Assembly: GCA_018645325.1 (NCBI GenBank)
Contig: JABGOU010000008.1
Coordinates: 1-64,000 of the forward strand
Direction: 5' to 3'
DNA from: Desulfobacula sp.
GTDB lineage: Bacteria > Desulfobacterota > Desulfobacteria > Desulfobacterales > Desulfobacteraceae
Length of the DNA: 64,000 nt
Positions 1 through 6,968 of the stretch are shown piece by piece (position 1 is the first letter of the stretch; each line of letters begins with the position of its first letter). The notes under the pieces are model-generated. The model was given only the letters and a program-made list of their open reading frames with translations. It was not told the origin of the DNA and ran no database searches. Position numbers and translations under genes: made by a program.

Positions 1-1
1 A

Positions 2-511
2 AAACTTACCCTGGAAATATTAAAAAAGGTTTTAGTTGATTCAGCAAGTACAACAGCCATGATCTTTTTTCTGCTGATTGGTTCAATGATTTTTGCCAAC
101 TTTGTTAATGTGGTTGGTATGCCCGATGCTTTAGCTGATTTTGTCCTGGGATGGGATGTTTCGCCTTTTGTTGTGGTGCTCATTCTTATGCTGGTCTATG
201 TTCTTTTAGGCTGCATCCTGGAAAGTATGTCAATGATTGTTTTAACGGTTCCTGTTTTTTATCCCATGATACAGGCACTTGGTTTTGATTTAATATGGTT
301 CGGAATCGTAGTCGTTGTTGTTACTGAAATAAGTTTGATCACACCTCCTGTGGGATTAAACGTGTTTGTACTCAAGGCTGTATTGCCTGATGTAAAAGTC
401 AGCACCATCTTTAAAGGCGTAACACCTTTCTGGATAGCTGATATTGTTCGTTTAACACTTATTGTATTGTTTCCAGCGATTTCACTGTTTTTAGCCCACA
501 TGATGGTGTAA
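2..511 (+). CDS. TRAP transporter large permease (DctM), C-terminal part
   Basis: This is the C-terminal ~169 residues of a TRAP-type transporter large membrane subunit, which moves organic acids across the inner membrane with a periplasmic binding protein. The frame is open from base 2, so the gene starts outside the window. The protein is hydrophobic throughout, with about four membrane spans. It carries the family-typical stretches GCILESMSMIVLTVPVF and VVVVTEISLITPPVGLNVFV, matching the end of DctM proteins (usual length ~430 residues). The small permease and binding-protein genes are expected upstream, outside the window. The substrate cannot be told from this part. Family call secure, substrate unknown. 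Confidence 0.9.
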   Translation, partial: KLTLEILKKVLVDSASTTAMIFFLLIGSMIFANFVNVVGMPDALADFVLGWDVSPFVVVLILMLVYVLLGCILESMSMIVLTVPVFYPMIQALGFDLIWFGIVVVVVTEISLITPPVGLNVFVLKAVLPDVKVSTIFKGVTPFWIADIVRLTLIVLFPAISLFLAHMMV

Positions 512-615
512 AGCCTGCTGAAATTTTGGACAATTGTCTTACGATAAAAAGCCGGAATTGAACATACTGATCCTGTTAAATTCCAGCTTTTGATTATGGG
601 TTAGAAAAAATATTT

Positions 616-751
616 GTAATTGTTTAGCCCGTTAAAAGACGTTATCTCAGAGCCCTGTCTGATGGATATTTGCAGGAGGTTAAGCGTTTAGCATCGAACA
701 AAAATATCCATCGGACAGGGGCGGTTTCAAACATAAGAGCTGAATAGTTAA
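616..751 (+). mobile_element. IS66-like MITE, copy A
   Basis: This is a 136-bp element that begins GTAATTGTTTAGC and ends with the imperfect inverted tip. It is flanked by a perfect 8-bp direct repeat, AAATATTT (608-615 and 752-759). The middle is a long hairpin with ~20-bp arms (CCCTGTCTGATGGATATTTG and its complement). GTAA tips and 8-bp target duplications are hallmarks of the IS66 family. There is no coding capacity, so it would be non-autonomous. It lies 12 bp beyond the stop of the minus-strand response regulator and may act as its terminator. Confidence 0.85.
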
Positions 752-763
752 AAATATTTCTGA

Positions 764-1264
764 TTAGATATAATAATTTTTATCAAATTTATCCCAGAAT
801 TCCTTATCGTCATCTTTCCAGTCGTTACCAAAACGCTTGTTAAAATTATTTCCTAATTTTTCAAAGGAAAATTTCCAGGTGGATCTGCCTTGTTTGTGTT
901 TGCTCAAAATATCATTGATTAATGAATCAAGTACACTTAAATGTTCTTTTGAAAGATAGGAAATAGCACCCTTTTTAATGGACTCGATCAAGGATTTTGG
1001 ATTCATTGAGTTGGCAGTCAACATTATGGCAGGAATTTTTCTTTTTACACATTCTTCAAGAAGCGTAATCCCGTTGACTCCCATAATGTCCAGGATAGCA
1101 AGATCATATTGAGTCTTAAGAATTTTTTGGGAAGCAGTCTCGTAGTCCTGTGCAACGTCAACTATTGCCTCTTCCAGAATTTCCTGTATAGTTTCAATGA
1201 CATCCGATTCATCGTCAACTGCCAGTATGTGCTTATTTTTGAGAAAAGAATTGTTTTGTGTCAT
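764..1264 (-). CDS. single-domain response regulator with C-terminal tail
   Basis: This is a 166-residue receiver-domain protein. The acidic pair lies at D17-D18 in ILAVDDES, the phospho-acceptor is D59 in AILDIMG, the switch threonine is in IMLTANS and the conserved lysine is in YLSKEHL, so phosphorylation looks intact. A ~45-residue charged and aromatic tail follows, with no DNA-binding or enzymatic domain, so it is probably a phosphorelay intermediate or a protein-interaction regulator. The start has a good ribosome site (AAAGGAG) on the minus strand. No histidine kinase is adjacent, so the partner is unknown. Confidence 0.85.
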   Translation of the reverse strand: MTQNNSFLKNKHILAVDDESDVIETIQEILEEAIVDVAQDYETASQKILKTQYDLAILDIMGVNGITLLEECVKRKIPAIMLTANSMNPKSLIESIKKGAISYLSKEHLSVLDSLINDILSKHKQGRSTWKFSFEKLGNNFNKRFGNDWKDDDKEFWDKFDKNYYI

Positions 1265-1432
1265 TTTTTCTCCTTTTCAAAATATTATATAAAGGTATAA
1301 GCTGTATTTATTTTAAAATAATTTTGCTGATATCTTTTATTGACTCATAAATATCAGTTTGTTTATCCTTCTTATTAATTTTATAAACTAATTAAAAATT
1401 CTTGAAAAGTCAAGCTATTACAGGGGCCCTGA

Positions 1433-1640
1433 TCAACCATCAAGGTGCCACCTGCTGCGTTGACTGCAGTCGTTCCTTCCTGCAGAGTATGACTTATACG
1501 CATCTTTCGTCACTCCTTGTCGCCTTGCATCTGGCACCTTGCTGATGGCCAGGGATAGTGCGCAACCCCATGGCCCAGCCGGTAAATAAAAATTTGATGG
1601 TGGATTTGGGGGCAAACTGACCTGAACGGGTAATGGTCAC
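1433..1640. repeat. noncoding repeat-like segment shared with 14.6 kb
   Basis: The gap 1265-1757 holds no supported gene. It contains a hairpin-like pair, AAGGTGCCA near 1441 and TGGCACCTT near 1535. A ~43-bp stretch at 1568-1610 recurs nearly identically at 14629-14671 (core AATTTGATGGTGGATTTGGG). A 60-codon minus-strand frame crosses it, but its other half has no counterpart at the second site and no ribosome site, so I do not call it a gene. It is best read as a dispersed-repeat remnant of unknown family. Confidence 0.5.
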
Positions 1641-1757
1641 AAATATTTAATGCAGCATACAAAATTCTTCATAATTCGAGTTGATAATTATTTGCCACCG
1701 AGAATTGCTTAATAAGAATAATGGACAAAGCCAAGATTTTAAGATAGATGAGAATTC

Positions 1758-2099
1758 ATGTCGAAAAAATTTTTTAATAAAATCATGGTTGCTCTACATC
1801 GCAATCCCTGGATAAAAAAGCGCTGGGCCCAAAACTTCAATGCCTTGGAATCTGATAACATTCCCTGGACTCCTCTTAAAAAACCTCTTTCAAAATGCAA
1901 AATAGCATTATTGACGTCCGGAGGTGTTCATTTAAGGATGGATCATCTTTTTGATATGAAAGACAAAAATGGAGATCCTTTTAACAAAAAACAACAAACA
2001 GCTGTTTTCAAGGAGTGTTTAGAAGTACTTAAATCAGCTCAAAAACCAGGGATTATCGTTGATAGTACACATGGTTGGCCCCGACACAAGTTTAATTAA
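1758..2099 (+). pseudogene. GrdB-like selenoprotein B family remnant (internally deleted)
   Basis: This is a 113-residue frame whose N-terminal half has the motif IPWTPLKKPL followed by IALLTSGGVHLRMDHLFDM. That pattern is typical of the glycine/sarcosine/betaine reductase selenoprotein B family and its short relatives. The C-terminal part, AVFKECLEVLKSAQKPGIIVD, resembles the end of the same proteins. The central segment expected between them (normally ~60 or more residues) is missing, so the frame looks internally deleted. A MITE begins 10 bp after the stop. The region seems to be decaying. The family assignment comes from motif memory only. Confidence 0.5.
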
Positions 2100-2108
2100 A
2101 TACAAAAG

Positions 2109-2244
2109 GTAATTGTTCAGCTCGTTAAAAAAAAGTTATCCCCAAAGCCCTGTCTGATGGATATTTGCAGGAGGTTAAGCGAATAGCCTCGAAACAAATA
2201 TCCATCAGACAGGGTGATTTCAAGCATAAGAGCTGAATAATTAT
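2109..2244 (+). mobile_element. IS66-like MITE, copy B
   Basis: This 136-bp copy has GTAATTGTTCAGC at the left tip and a matching inverted right tip. Its flanks are TACAAAAG (2101-2108) and GACAAAAG (2245-2252), a 7/8 match to a target duplication. It sits between the GrdB-like remnant and rfaE2. The bases around it are also part of a longer 26-bp imperfect direct repeat (about 22/26 identical). Confidence 0.85.
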
Positions 2245-2449
2245 GACAAAAGTTTAATAAAAGACAAAAAGATTGACCATAAACAAGTGAAATTATATGT
2301 TTGGGAAAGTTTAATTCATGGCAGATATTTTAATCAGATAAAAAAGCTTCAAGGTTTGAAAAATAATTTTAAGGCAGACATTGTTCAGCTTGATGTGAAT
2401 ACTGTCAGAACATTAATCACGTGCAGGATAGACCGGAGACAAGAAACTT
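2245..2449 (+). other. open but unassigned stretch before rfaE2
   Basis: One plus-strand frame is open from the MITE end to just inside rfaE2 (about 69 codons, containing HKQVKLYVWESLIHGRYFNQ). It has no convincing start codon or ribosome site. It may be the tail of a gene broken by the MITE or by earlier decay. I cannot name a family. It also serves as leader for rfaE2. Confidence 0.3.
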
Positions 2450-2929
2450 ATGGATAAGCTTGCCAGTTTCTCAGAGATCAAAATATTATCCAGGCAATAC
2501 AAAGCTTCTGGTAAAACAATTGTATTTACCAATGGGTGTTTTGATATTATTCATGCAGGTCATGTAAAATACCTGAGCCAGGCTGCAAGTCTTGGTGATA
2601 TCCTTATTTTGGGTCTTAATTCAGATCTTTCCGTGAAAACCATCAAAGGAGAAAAAAGACCAGTGATTGGTCAGGATCATCGCTCAATTGTTGTGGCAGC
2701 CCTGGCATGTATTGACCATGTGGTATTGTTTGATGAGCCTGATCCCAAACTTTTGATTGAAACCATCTGTCCTGATGTACTGGTTAAAGGAGCAGACTGG
2801 CAGGAAGATCAGATCATCGGAGCTGATTTTGTAAAAAAAAATGGGGGATATATCAAAAGAGTCTTTTTAGAACCAGATATTTCAACATCAAAAATTATAG
2901 AAAAAATTGGTAAGCTTTACTATGAATAA
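2450..2929 (+). CDS. rfaE2: D-glycero-beta-D-manno-heptose 1-phosphate adenylyltransferase
   Basis: This nucleotidyltransferase activates heptose-1-phosphate with ATP to give ADP-heptose for the lipopolysaccharide inner core. It is 159 residues long, the size of the stand-alone adenylyltransferase half of HldE; no kinase domain is fused. The signature TNGCFDIIHAGHVKYL contains the HxGH nucleotide-binding motif near the N-terminus. The conserved KGEKRPVI loop and a late VKKNGG motif follow. The kinase partner (rfaE1/hldA) must be elsewhere. Its stop overlaps the start of pgeF by 8 bases, so the two are probably translationally coupled. The call is firm. Confidence 0.92.
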   Translation: MDKLASFSEIKILSRQYKASGKTIVFTNGCFDIIHAGHVKYLSQAASLGDILILGLNSDLSVKTIKGEKRPVIGQDHRSIVVAALACIDHVVLFDEPDPKLLIETICPDVLVKGADWQEDQIIGADFVKKNGGYIKRVFLEPDISTSKIIEKIGKLYYE

Positions 2930-3695
2930 AACCCATATCAAACTTTATGAGTTTGAACATTTTAAAAACCATCCAGGTATTGTTCATGGCATATTTACAA
3001 GGGCAGGCGGAACAAGTACAGGCGCTTTTGATTCTCTTAATATTGGTATCAATTCAGGAGATGACCAGTCGACCATAGCAAAGAACCGGGATATTATTAT
3101 CCAAAAAATGGGGAGCAAACCCTTTGTTTTTTTAAATCAGGTCCATAAAAGCGGTATTAAGGTTTTGGAAAAAGAGAAAACGGATTTGTTTAAAAAAAAA
3201 CGATCCAGTATTGAGGCCTATACTGCTGACAGCATTATTACAGATATAAAGGATGTGTTTCTTGTCATCCAGGTCGCTGATTGCCAGGCTGTAATGCTGT
3301 ATGACCCCCAAAAAAAAATAATTGCAAATATTCATTCAGGATGGAGGGGAAGTGTTAAGAATATTATTGGTAAAACCCTGGACAAAATGGGTCTTCAATT
3401 TGGGTGTCAGCCTGAAAATATCATTGCAGGTATTGCTCCCTCCCTTGGTCCCTGTTGTTCTGAATTTGTAAATTATAAGGATGAGATTCCCCAAAATCTA
3501 TGGAGATATAAAATTAAAGGTAAAGATTATTTTAATTTCTGGGAAATAAGCCGGGATCAGCTCAGGGAAAAGGGCGTGAAAAAAAATAATATTCAAAATA
3601 TGGAAATCTGCACAAAATGTAATACAGAAATGTTTTATTCTTTTCGGAAAGAAAAAACAACAGGCAGGTTTGCCTGCGTGATTTCAATGGTTTAA
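2922..3695 (+). CDS. pgeF: peptidoglycan editing factor / laccase-domain purine nucleoside phosphorylase (YfiH family)
   Basis: This is a 257-residue cytoplasmic protein of the multicopper-oxidase-like laccase-domain family (YfiH/PgeF). Members have been described as purine nucleoside phosphorylases and as editing factors that prevent wrong peptidoglycan precursors. Metal-site motifs are present: NQVHKSG, QVADCQAVML and HSGWRGSV, with a later GPCCSEF. I chose the ATG at 2922 (MNKTHIKL), which overlaps the rfaE2 stop, over an in-frame ATG 15 bases upstream that lies deeper in rfaE2. Length matches the family. The family call is firm; the physiological role here is inferred. Confidence 0.88.
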   Translation: MNKTHIKLYEFEHFKNHPGIVHGIFTRAGGTSTGAFDSLNIGINSGDDQSTIAKNRDIIIQKMGSKPFVFLNQVHKSGIKVLEKEKTDLFKKKRSSIEAYTADSIITDIKDVFLVIQVADCQAVMLYDPQKKIIANIHSGWRGSVKNIIGKTLDKMGLQFGCQPENIIAGIAPSLGPCCSEFVNYKDEIPQNLWRYKIKGKDYFNFWEISRDQLREKGVKKNNIQNMEICTKCNTEMFYSFRKEKTTGRFACVISMV

Positions 3696-3895
3696 TGAAT
3701 ATTGGATTCACAAAAAGATTTATCCGGCATGCAATTTAATACATACAATCTGATAAATGTAATTTGATATCTGATTGCAATAAACTCTGGATAAAAAAGA
3801 TGCTATTTTCACATTGACTTGAAATTCAGCATATGGTATTTGCTTTCAGGATAAATTGATCTGTATGGCCAGAGGGAAAATTATAAAGGCTTAAT

Positions 3896-4114
3896 ATGAA
3901 AAAAGAGACGGGCAAAACCATCAGAGAGCTTGGATATTTTGCCAGTCTGGGGATTTCAATAGCCCTTGCCATTTTCATCGGTCTTGGAATCGGACTTTGG
4001 CTGGATAAAAAATTTGGTACAGAGCCTGTTTTGTTACTTGTTGGTCTTGCATTCGGTATAGCCGCCGGATTCAGCAATATCTACAGAGCAGGGCAAAAGG
4101 GAAAAAAGTTTTAA
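3896..4114 (+). CDS. atpZ: AtpZ-like small F0 accessory protein
   Basis: This is a 72-residue protein with two predicted membrane helices, FASLGISIALAIFIGLGIGL and VLLLVGLAFGIAAGFSNIY, joined by the loop WLDKKFGTEP. The layout and the LGxxLDKxFGT-type loop fit the AtpZ/AtpI-like family encoded at the head of ATP synthase operons, implicated in assembly or cation supply. It overlaps atpI (ATGC at 4114). It is the first gene of the F0 cluster and is preceded by ~200 bases without a gene. No strong promoter could be picked out there. Confidence 0.8.
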   Translation: MKKETGKTIRELGYFASLGISIALAIFIGLGIGLWLDKKFGTEPVLLLVGLAFGIAAGFSNIYRAGQKGKKF

Positions 4115-4515
4115 TGCAGGACCTGCAAAAGATAGTTGATTTTATAACAAGGTCTAACTGGTTGATTCTTCTGCTGGGCGGAATGATCGGCCTTGTGATG
4201 ACCCCGATGAAATTTGCTCTGGGTATCATTCTTGGCGGCTTGATTGTTGCTGTCAATTTCCATCTTTTAAAGGGAACATTAAAAAAAATGTGCCATCCTG
4301 ACACTGTATCGGAAAAAGGACGGTCAATTGTCGGTAATGTCCTGGTTAAATATTATATTCGATTTGCCATAAGCGGGTTTTTGATCTTCCTGCTGATATC
4401 GAAACATATTGTTCATCCGGTAGGCCTTCTGGCAGGCCTTTCCGTAGTTGTTGCAAGTGTATTTTTGGCTACGGCACTTGAATTAAAAAAAATATTCTTC
4501 AAGGAGGCAGTATAA
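4114..4515 (+). CDS. atpI: ATP synthase subunit I-like protein
   Basis: This is a 133-residue membrane protein with four hydrophobic segments (about residues 15-30, 33-50, 82-97 and 101-122), fitting the ATP synthase I chain family (PF03899 type), which helps assemble the c-ring. It lies between the AtpZ-like gene and atpB. Its start overlaps the end of the preceding gene. The ribosome site of atpB (AAGGAGG at 4501-4507) is inside its 3' end, so the genes are co-transcribed and probably coupled. Sequence conservation in this family is weak, so position in the operon is a large part of the evidence. Confidence 0.8.
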   Translation: MQDLQKIVDFITRSNWLILLLGGMIGLVMTPMKFALGIILGGLIVAVNFHLLKGTLKKMCHPDTVSEKGRSIVGNVLVKYYIRFAISGFLIFLLISKHIVHPVGLLAGLSVVVASVFLATALELKKIFFKEAV

Positions 4516-4516
4516 A

Positions 4517-5206
4517 GTGGAGCATCCCTATTTGTTTATGACGTCATTGTTCGGAATATTTGGAATGGAAGAATGGGCTGCAGCTCATCCGCATGTTACC
4601 TATATGTGGCTGGCTATGGTCATTTTGATAGTTTTAGGTTGGCTGGGTGGAAAAAGTATTACCATGGTTCCCAAACCAGTACAGAATGTATTTGAAGTCC
4701 TGATATCAGGTCTTGAAGAATTTATGGTAGGCATAACCGGAGAAGAGGGCAGAAAATCTTTTCCTTTGTTATTGACTATTTTTCTATTTGTTTTACTTGG
4801 CAACCTGTTTGGATTGATTCCCGGATTTTATCCGCCAACGGCCGCGATTAACACCACAGTGGCCCTGGCCCTTATTGCGGTAACATGGAGTCATGTGATT
4901 GGAATAAAAATGCACGGGATTAAATACATCAAACACTTTTTGGGGCCAGTACCTGCCTTGATGCCTTTGTTTCTGATTATAGAACTTATAGGTCATGCAG
5001 CACGCGTTTTATCCCTGACCCTGCGTCTTTTCGGAAACATGATGGGCCATGAACTTGTAGTTGGTATTTTACTCATGCTGGCCGGACCATTTTTAGTACC
5101 GCTTCCCATCATGGCCATGGGTATACTGGTCTCTCTGATCCAGGCAATCGTGTTCTTCCTGCTGCCCACCATGTATATTGCAGGGGCAATAGAAGAAGCA
5201 CATTAA
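4517..5206 (+). CDS. atpB: F0F1 ATP synthase subunit a
   Basis: This is the 229-residue membrane stator subunit that forms the ion half-channels against the c-ring. The start is GTG at 4517, with a strong AAGGAGG site. The essential arginine is R170 in the conserved SLTLRLFGNMMGHE. The upstream PFFLL-type region reads FPLLLTIFLFVLLGNLFGLI, and the C-terminal helix contains LIQAIVFFLLPTMYI. Five to six membrane spans are predicted. It is followed by atpE after a ~75-base spacer. No b, delta, alpha, gamma, beta or epsilon genes follow, so the F1 and stalk genes must be elsewhere. Confidence 0.95.
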   Translation: MEHPYLFMTSLFGIFGMEEWAAAHPHVTYMWLAMVILIVLGWLGGKSITMVPKPVQNVFEVLISGLEEFMVGITGEEGRKSFPLLLTIFLFVLLGNLFGLIPGFYPPTAAINTTVALALIAVTWSHVIGIKMHGIKYIKHFLGPVPALMPLFLIIELIGHAARVLSLTLRLFGNMMGHELVVGILLMLAGPFLVPLPIMAMGILVSLIQAIVFFLLPTMYIAGAIEEAH

Positions 5207-5280
5207 TACGAGTTTTACGGGATTTGGAAGAAGCCCCGTTATTTTATATTATTTTATTAAATTATAATAAGGAGTAAAAC

Positions 5281-5550
5281 ATGGAATTTCTAGTTGGTAG
5301 TGTATGGGCAGCAGGTCTTGCCATCGGTATCGCAGCTTTTGGTTGTGGTATTGGCCAGGGTTTGGGTTTAAACGGCGCAATGGCCGGTATTTCAAGAAAC
5401 CCTGAAGCAGCCGGTAAAATCCAGGTGAACATGCTGATCGGTCTGGCATTGATTGAGTCTCTTTGTATTTATGCACTTGTTGTTGCAATGATTCTTCTTT
5501 TTGTTCATCCTGCTATCGCACCTGCAGTTAAAGCACTTGGTGGACATTAA
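5281..5550 (+). CDS. atpE: F0F1 ATP synthase subunit c with Na+-type binding signature
   Basis: This is an 89-residue c-ring subunit: two membrane helices joined by the polar loop SRNPEA. The carboxylate is E59 in [10 protein letters not shown]26 (in GIGQG), E59, S60 and Y64 occupy exactly the spacing of Q32, E65, S66 and Y70 in the Na+-dependent Ilyobacter tartaricus c subunit (33 residues Q to E, 5 from E to Y). Strictly H+-binding c subunits generally lack this set. The enzyme is therefore predicted to be able to couple to Na+. The ribosome site is AAGGAG. A rho-independent terminator follows. Confidence 0.95.
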   Translation: MEFLVGSVWAAGLAIGIAAFGCGIGQGLGLNGAMAGISRNPEAAGKIQVNMLIGLALIESLCIYALVVAMILLFVHPAIAPAVKALGGH

Positions 5551-5585
5551 GCCATACAGCTTGAATTAGATAGATATTTTTAACA

Positions 5586-5622
5586 AAAAGGGTGTAAAAA
5601 TTTAATTTTTTACACCTTTTTT
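5586..5622 (+). terminator. rho-independent terminator after atpE
   Basis: The hairpin pairs AAAGGGTGTAAAAA with its complement TTTTTACACCTTT around a short AT loop and ends in a run of T. It is symmetric enough to act in both directions, so it may also end the convergent ACT-domain gene. The next element downstream is a separate 64-bp palindrome. Confidence 0.8.
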
Positions 5623-5642
5623 GTATCTGGGGTCATGTATCT

Positions 5643-5706
5643 GGGGTCAGGCTTGCCTTATTGTACTTATTTGTCAAAATAAGTACAATAAGGCAAGCCT
5701 GACCCC
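5643..5706. repeat. GGGGTCAGGC palindrome, copy 1
   Basis: This is a perfect inverted repeat with two 29-bp arms and a 6-base loop. The arm starts GGGGTCAGGCTTGCC. It ends 2 bp from the stop codon of the convergent ACT-domain gene. Related palindromes are at 12818, 20563, 22474 and 28526. The outer ~14 bp are conserved between copies while the inner arm varies, yet pairs perfectly within each copy. Confidence 0.85.
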
Positions 5707-5708
5707 GT

Positions 5709-6140
5709 TTAGAGGTTGCTGATTTCCTGGCTGGTGAAGACTTTAATATTTTTTGCGGCAAGAATTTTCAATGCCTTATCATGATCATCAAATCGGAAAA
5801 TCATTATGGCGTTTTTGGTTTTTGGATTTGCAAATGCATACATGTACTCCAGGTTGACTTCATTTTCTAAAAATGGGTCTAAAATTTTATTTAATCCGCC
5901 TGGCTCATCCATGACTTCAACAGCAAGAACCTGGGTTATTCCCACTTTAAACCCTTCTTTTTTTAATGCTTTTTCTGCTTTTTGATTATTGTCTACAATT
6001 AAGCGTAATACGCCAAAATCAGTGGTATCAGCAAGAGATAAAGCTCTTATATTGACATTGGCATCCCTTAAGATAGCAGTAACTTCTGCAAGTCTTCCTT
6101 CCTTGTTTTCAATGAATATGGATATTTGTTCAATAAACAT
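5709..6140 (-). CDS. tandem ACT-domain protein
   Basis: This is a 143-residue protein made of two ACT-type regulatory domains. The first runs over residues ~1-68 (QISIFIENKEGRLAEVTAIL, with ANVNIRALSLADTTDFGVLR). The second runs over ~72-140 (DEPGGLNKILDPFLENEVNL, then YAFANPKTKNAIMIFRF). ACT domains bind amino acids or other small ligands. Stand-alone tandem ACT proteins like this are often encoded near phenylacetate-CoA ligases or branched-chain acid genes, but here it precedes nothing of that kind directly; a PaaK-like gene lies 57 kb away. It follows the crotonase gene by 18 bases, so the two are likely co-transcribed. Ligand unknown. Confidence 0.85.
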   Translation of the reverse strand: MFIEQISIFIENKEGRLAEVTAILRDANVNIRALSLADTTDFGVLRLIVDNNQKAEKALKKEGFKVGITQVLAVEVMDEPGGLNKILDPFLENEVNLEYMYAFANPKTKNAIMIFRFDDHDKALKILAAKNIKVFTSQEISNL

Positions 6141-6158
6141 GGTGGAAACTCCTTTTGT

Positions 6159-6947
6159 CTAATACAGTTTTCCTTTAAACACGGGTTTTCTTTTTTCAAG
6201 AAAGGCATTGGTTCCTTCCTTTGCATCTTCACTTGCCATATTAAGACCAAAGACATCATTTTCAATCCTGCATCCGGTTTCGAGGTCGGCATTCAGACCT
6301 GATTGAATGACTTCTTTTGCAGATCTTAAGGCTACCTTTCCTTTAGTGGCAATGAGGCCGGCTGTTTTTAAAACATTTTCCATAAGCTTGTCAGGTTCAC
6401 ATACTTTATTGACAATACCATATTCCAGGGCTGTTTGAGCATTAATATTTTTGCCGGTAAAAATCATTTCTTTTGCAAGGTTTTCACCAATTCGTCTTGC
6501 AAGCCTCTGTGTCCCTCCGAATCCGGGAATCAATCCCAGGTTGATTTCTGGCAGGCCAAAAAGAGCTTTGTTTGAAGCATAAATAAAATCACAGCCAAGG
6601 GCCGCTTCCAGGCCTCCGCCCAGGGCAAATCCGTTTACAGCTGCAATGGCCGGGATGGGAAGGTCTTCAATTTTTGAAAAAACCTTCTGCCCTTTGCGGG
6701 AAAAACTTTTTCCTTCAAGGGGGTTCATTTTCACAAGTTCAGCAATATCCGCTCCTGCAACAAATGCTTTGCCGCCTGTGCCGGTCAGTATGAGAACCCT
6801 AATATCTTTATTGTCTCTTATTTGATCCAGGGCAATATCCAACTCATCAAAAAGCGCATTATTTAGTGCATTCATCGCTTTTGGACGGTTAAAAAACAAG
6901 GTTGCAATCGAGTTGTCAACCTCAAGGATAATGTTTTCAAAAGACAT
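6159..6947 (-). CDS. enoyl-CoA hydratase / crotonase family protein
   Basis: This 262-residue crotonase-fold enzyme probably hydrates a 2-enoyl-CoA (beta-oxidation or crotonyl-CoA step). The oxyanion-hole region GKAFVAGADIAEL and the segment AAVNGFALGGGLEAALGCD are typical. Both catalytic glutamates are present: one in GGGLEAAL, the other in LPEINLGLIPGFGGTQRL. Length is standard for short-chain enoyl-CoA hydratases. A good AAAGGAG site precedes the ATG. It sits between the amidase and the ACT protein on the minus strand. Substrate chain length cannot be read from sequence alone. Confidence 0.9.
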   Translation of the reverse strand: MSFENIILEVDNSIATLFFNRPKAMNALNNALFDELDIALDQIRDNKDIRVLILTGTGGKAFVAGADIAELVKMNPLEGKSFSRKGQKVFSKIEDLPIPAIAAVNGFALGGGLEAALGCDFIYASNKALFGLPEINLGLIPGFGGTQRLARRIGENLAKEMIFTGKNINAQTALEYGIVNKVCEPDKLMENVLKTAGLIATKGKVALRSAKEVIQSGLNADLETGCRIENDVFGLNMASEDAKEGTNAFLEKRKPVFKGKLY

Positions 6948-6968
6948 GGTTATCTCCTTTAGATAAAA

